From the NCBI GenBank assembly GCA_017538465.1, contig JAFYIW010000258.1, forward strand, positions 1-7,038: 7,038 nucleotides of DNA. Direction: 5' to 3'. Source of the stretch: Victivallales bacterium. Lineage in GTDB: Bacteria; Verrucomicrobiota; Lentisphaeria; Oligosphaerales; Oligosphaeraceae. This document shows positions 6,566-7,038 of this stretch, one piece after another. How positions within the stretch are numbered: position 1 is the first letter of the stretch; each line of letters starts with the position of its first letter. Below the pieces are notes generated by a model that worked only from the letters and a program-made list of their open reading frames with translations, ran no database searches and had not been told where the DNA came from. Both the position numbers and the translations under genes were made by a program.

Positions 6566-7024
6566 TTAAAGTTCGCCGGTCTGGCGAAGCGCCTCGTAGA
6601 GTGCGATGGAAGCCGCGTTGGCGAGGTTGTGGCAACGCGCATGCGGCCCGGGCATCGGCAAGGTGTAGAGCGAATCGCGGTAGCGCCCGTAGAATTCCAC
6701 AGGAAGGCCGTGCTGCTCGTTGCCAAAGACGAGAAAATCCCCGGGAGTCGCCTGTCGGTCAAAGAAACTCCGTGTGGTCTTGGAGGAAAGGAAAGCCATC
6801 CGGCCAGGCTTGGCGCCTTCCAGGAACTCTTCCCAAGAGGCCCATCGATGCCACTCCAGATACGGCCAGTAGTCCAATCCGGCACGACGCAGATGTGCGT
6901 CGTCAATCACGAACCCCAGCGGGTCGATGAGATGAAGCACTGCGCCGGCACAGACGCAGAGGCGTCCGATGGTGCCGGTGTTCTGCGGAATCTCAGGAGA
7001 AACTAAAACGATGTGAAAAGGCAT
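6566..7024 (-). CDS. trmL: tRNA (cytidine/uridine-34-2'-O)-methyltransferase TrmL
   Basis: TrmL is a small SPOUT-class enzyme that uses S-adenosylmethionine to 2'-O-methylate the wobble nucleotide of leucine tRNAs in the cytoplasm, where it acts as a dimer. The 152-residue product matches the family (E. coli 157). Motif 1 is PEIPQNTGTIGRLC (10-23), followed by the family signature DPLGFVIDDAHLRRAGLDYW (34-53). The knot-forming SAM-binding segments are FGNEQHGLP (100-108) and PMPGPHARCHNLANAASI (123-140). The latter departs from the usual RS-hydrophobic-NLS form, having RCHNLA instead. ATG 7024 is chosen because the protein starts with the expected beta strand (MPFHIVLVSPEIP); the 14 nt available upstream (minus strand TTAAACTTTAATAG) show no Shine-Dalgarno site. 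It is the most upstream gene visible and sits 11 nt before epmA, suggesting co-transcription. Confidence 0.94.
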   Translation of the reverse strand: MPFHIVLVSPEIPQNTGTIGRLCVCAGAVLHLIDPLGFVIDDAHLRRAGLDYWPYLEWHRWASWEEFLEGAKPGRMAFLSSKTTRSFFDRQATPGDFLVFGNEQHGLPVEFYGRYRDSLYTLPMPGPHARCHNLANAASIALYEALRQTGEL

Positions 7025-7038
7025 CTATTAAAGTTTAA

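Noticed and set aside
6320..7006. 228-codon open frame on the plus strand
   Set aside because: It is antisense to trmL and the N-terminal part of epmA, and its translation is low-complexity Arg/Gly-rich with no recognisable domain.

Overview
All four genes in this window lie on the minus strand, so it reads from the right end leftwards: trmL, epmA, xerD, then the first 1420 codons of a very large secreted C10-family cysteine peptidase that runs off the left edge. No RNA gene, insertion sequence, CRISPR array or prophage gene is visible. The organism is a bacterium with fairly GC-rich coding DNA and an exported proteolytic lifestyle. A big C10 peptidase with Ig-like tails, an EpmA-type lysyl ligase, little use of Shine-Dalgarno sites in the housekeeping genes and short GC-rich intergenic repeats together suggest the PVC group (Kiritimatiellota, Lentisphaerota or Verrucomicrobiota-like). 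That placement is inference, not proof.

Right part (7024 to 4607): trmL (tRNA wobble-position 2'-O-methyltransferase) is followed after 11 nt by epmA (EF-P lysyl ligase). After 76 nt comes xerD (chromosome dimer resolution recombinase). The tight spacing suggests one transcript. TrmL and EpmA both act on decoding and elongation: one modifies tRNA position 34, the other modifies elongation factor P. The EF-P gene and epmB, which would make (R)-beta-lysine, are not in the window.

Middle (4606 to 4261): this gene-free interval has two unlike halves. Next to xerD is a GC-rich tandem repeat carrying six GACGTC palindromes, one copy of which contains the xerD stop codon. A perfect 15-bp hairpin follows and is the probable xerD terminator. 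The rest is AT-rich leader DNA for the peptidase, with two 17-nt palindromes, possible promoter elements and a clear Shine-Dalgarno site.

Left part (4260 to 1): one uninterrupted reading frame encodes a signal peptide, a streptopain-type propeptide, a C10 catalytic domain with visible Gln, Cys, His and Asn residues, a Cna-B/carboxypeptidase-regulatory-like domain, and more than 850 residues of beta-rich Ig-like repeats with two EF-hand-like calcium loops. Its C-terminus, and any surface-anchoring or secretion tag, lies outside the window.

No previously undescribed multi-gene system is evident. The items most worth a second look are the architecture of the giant peptidase and the GACGTC repeat that runs into the end of xerD.
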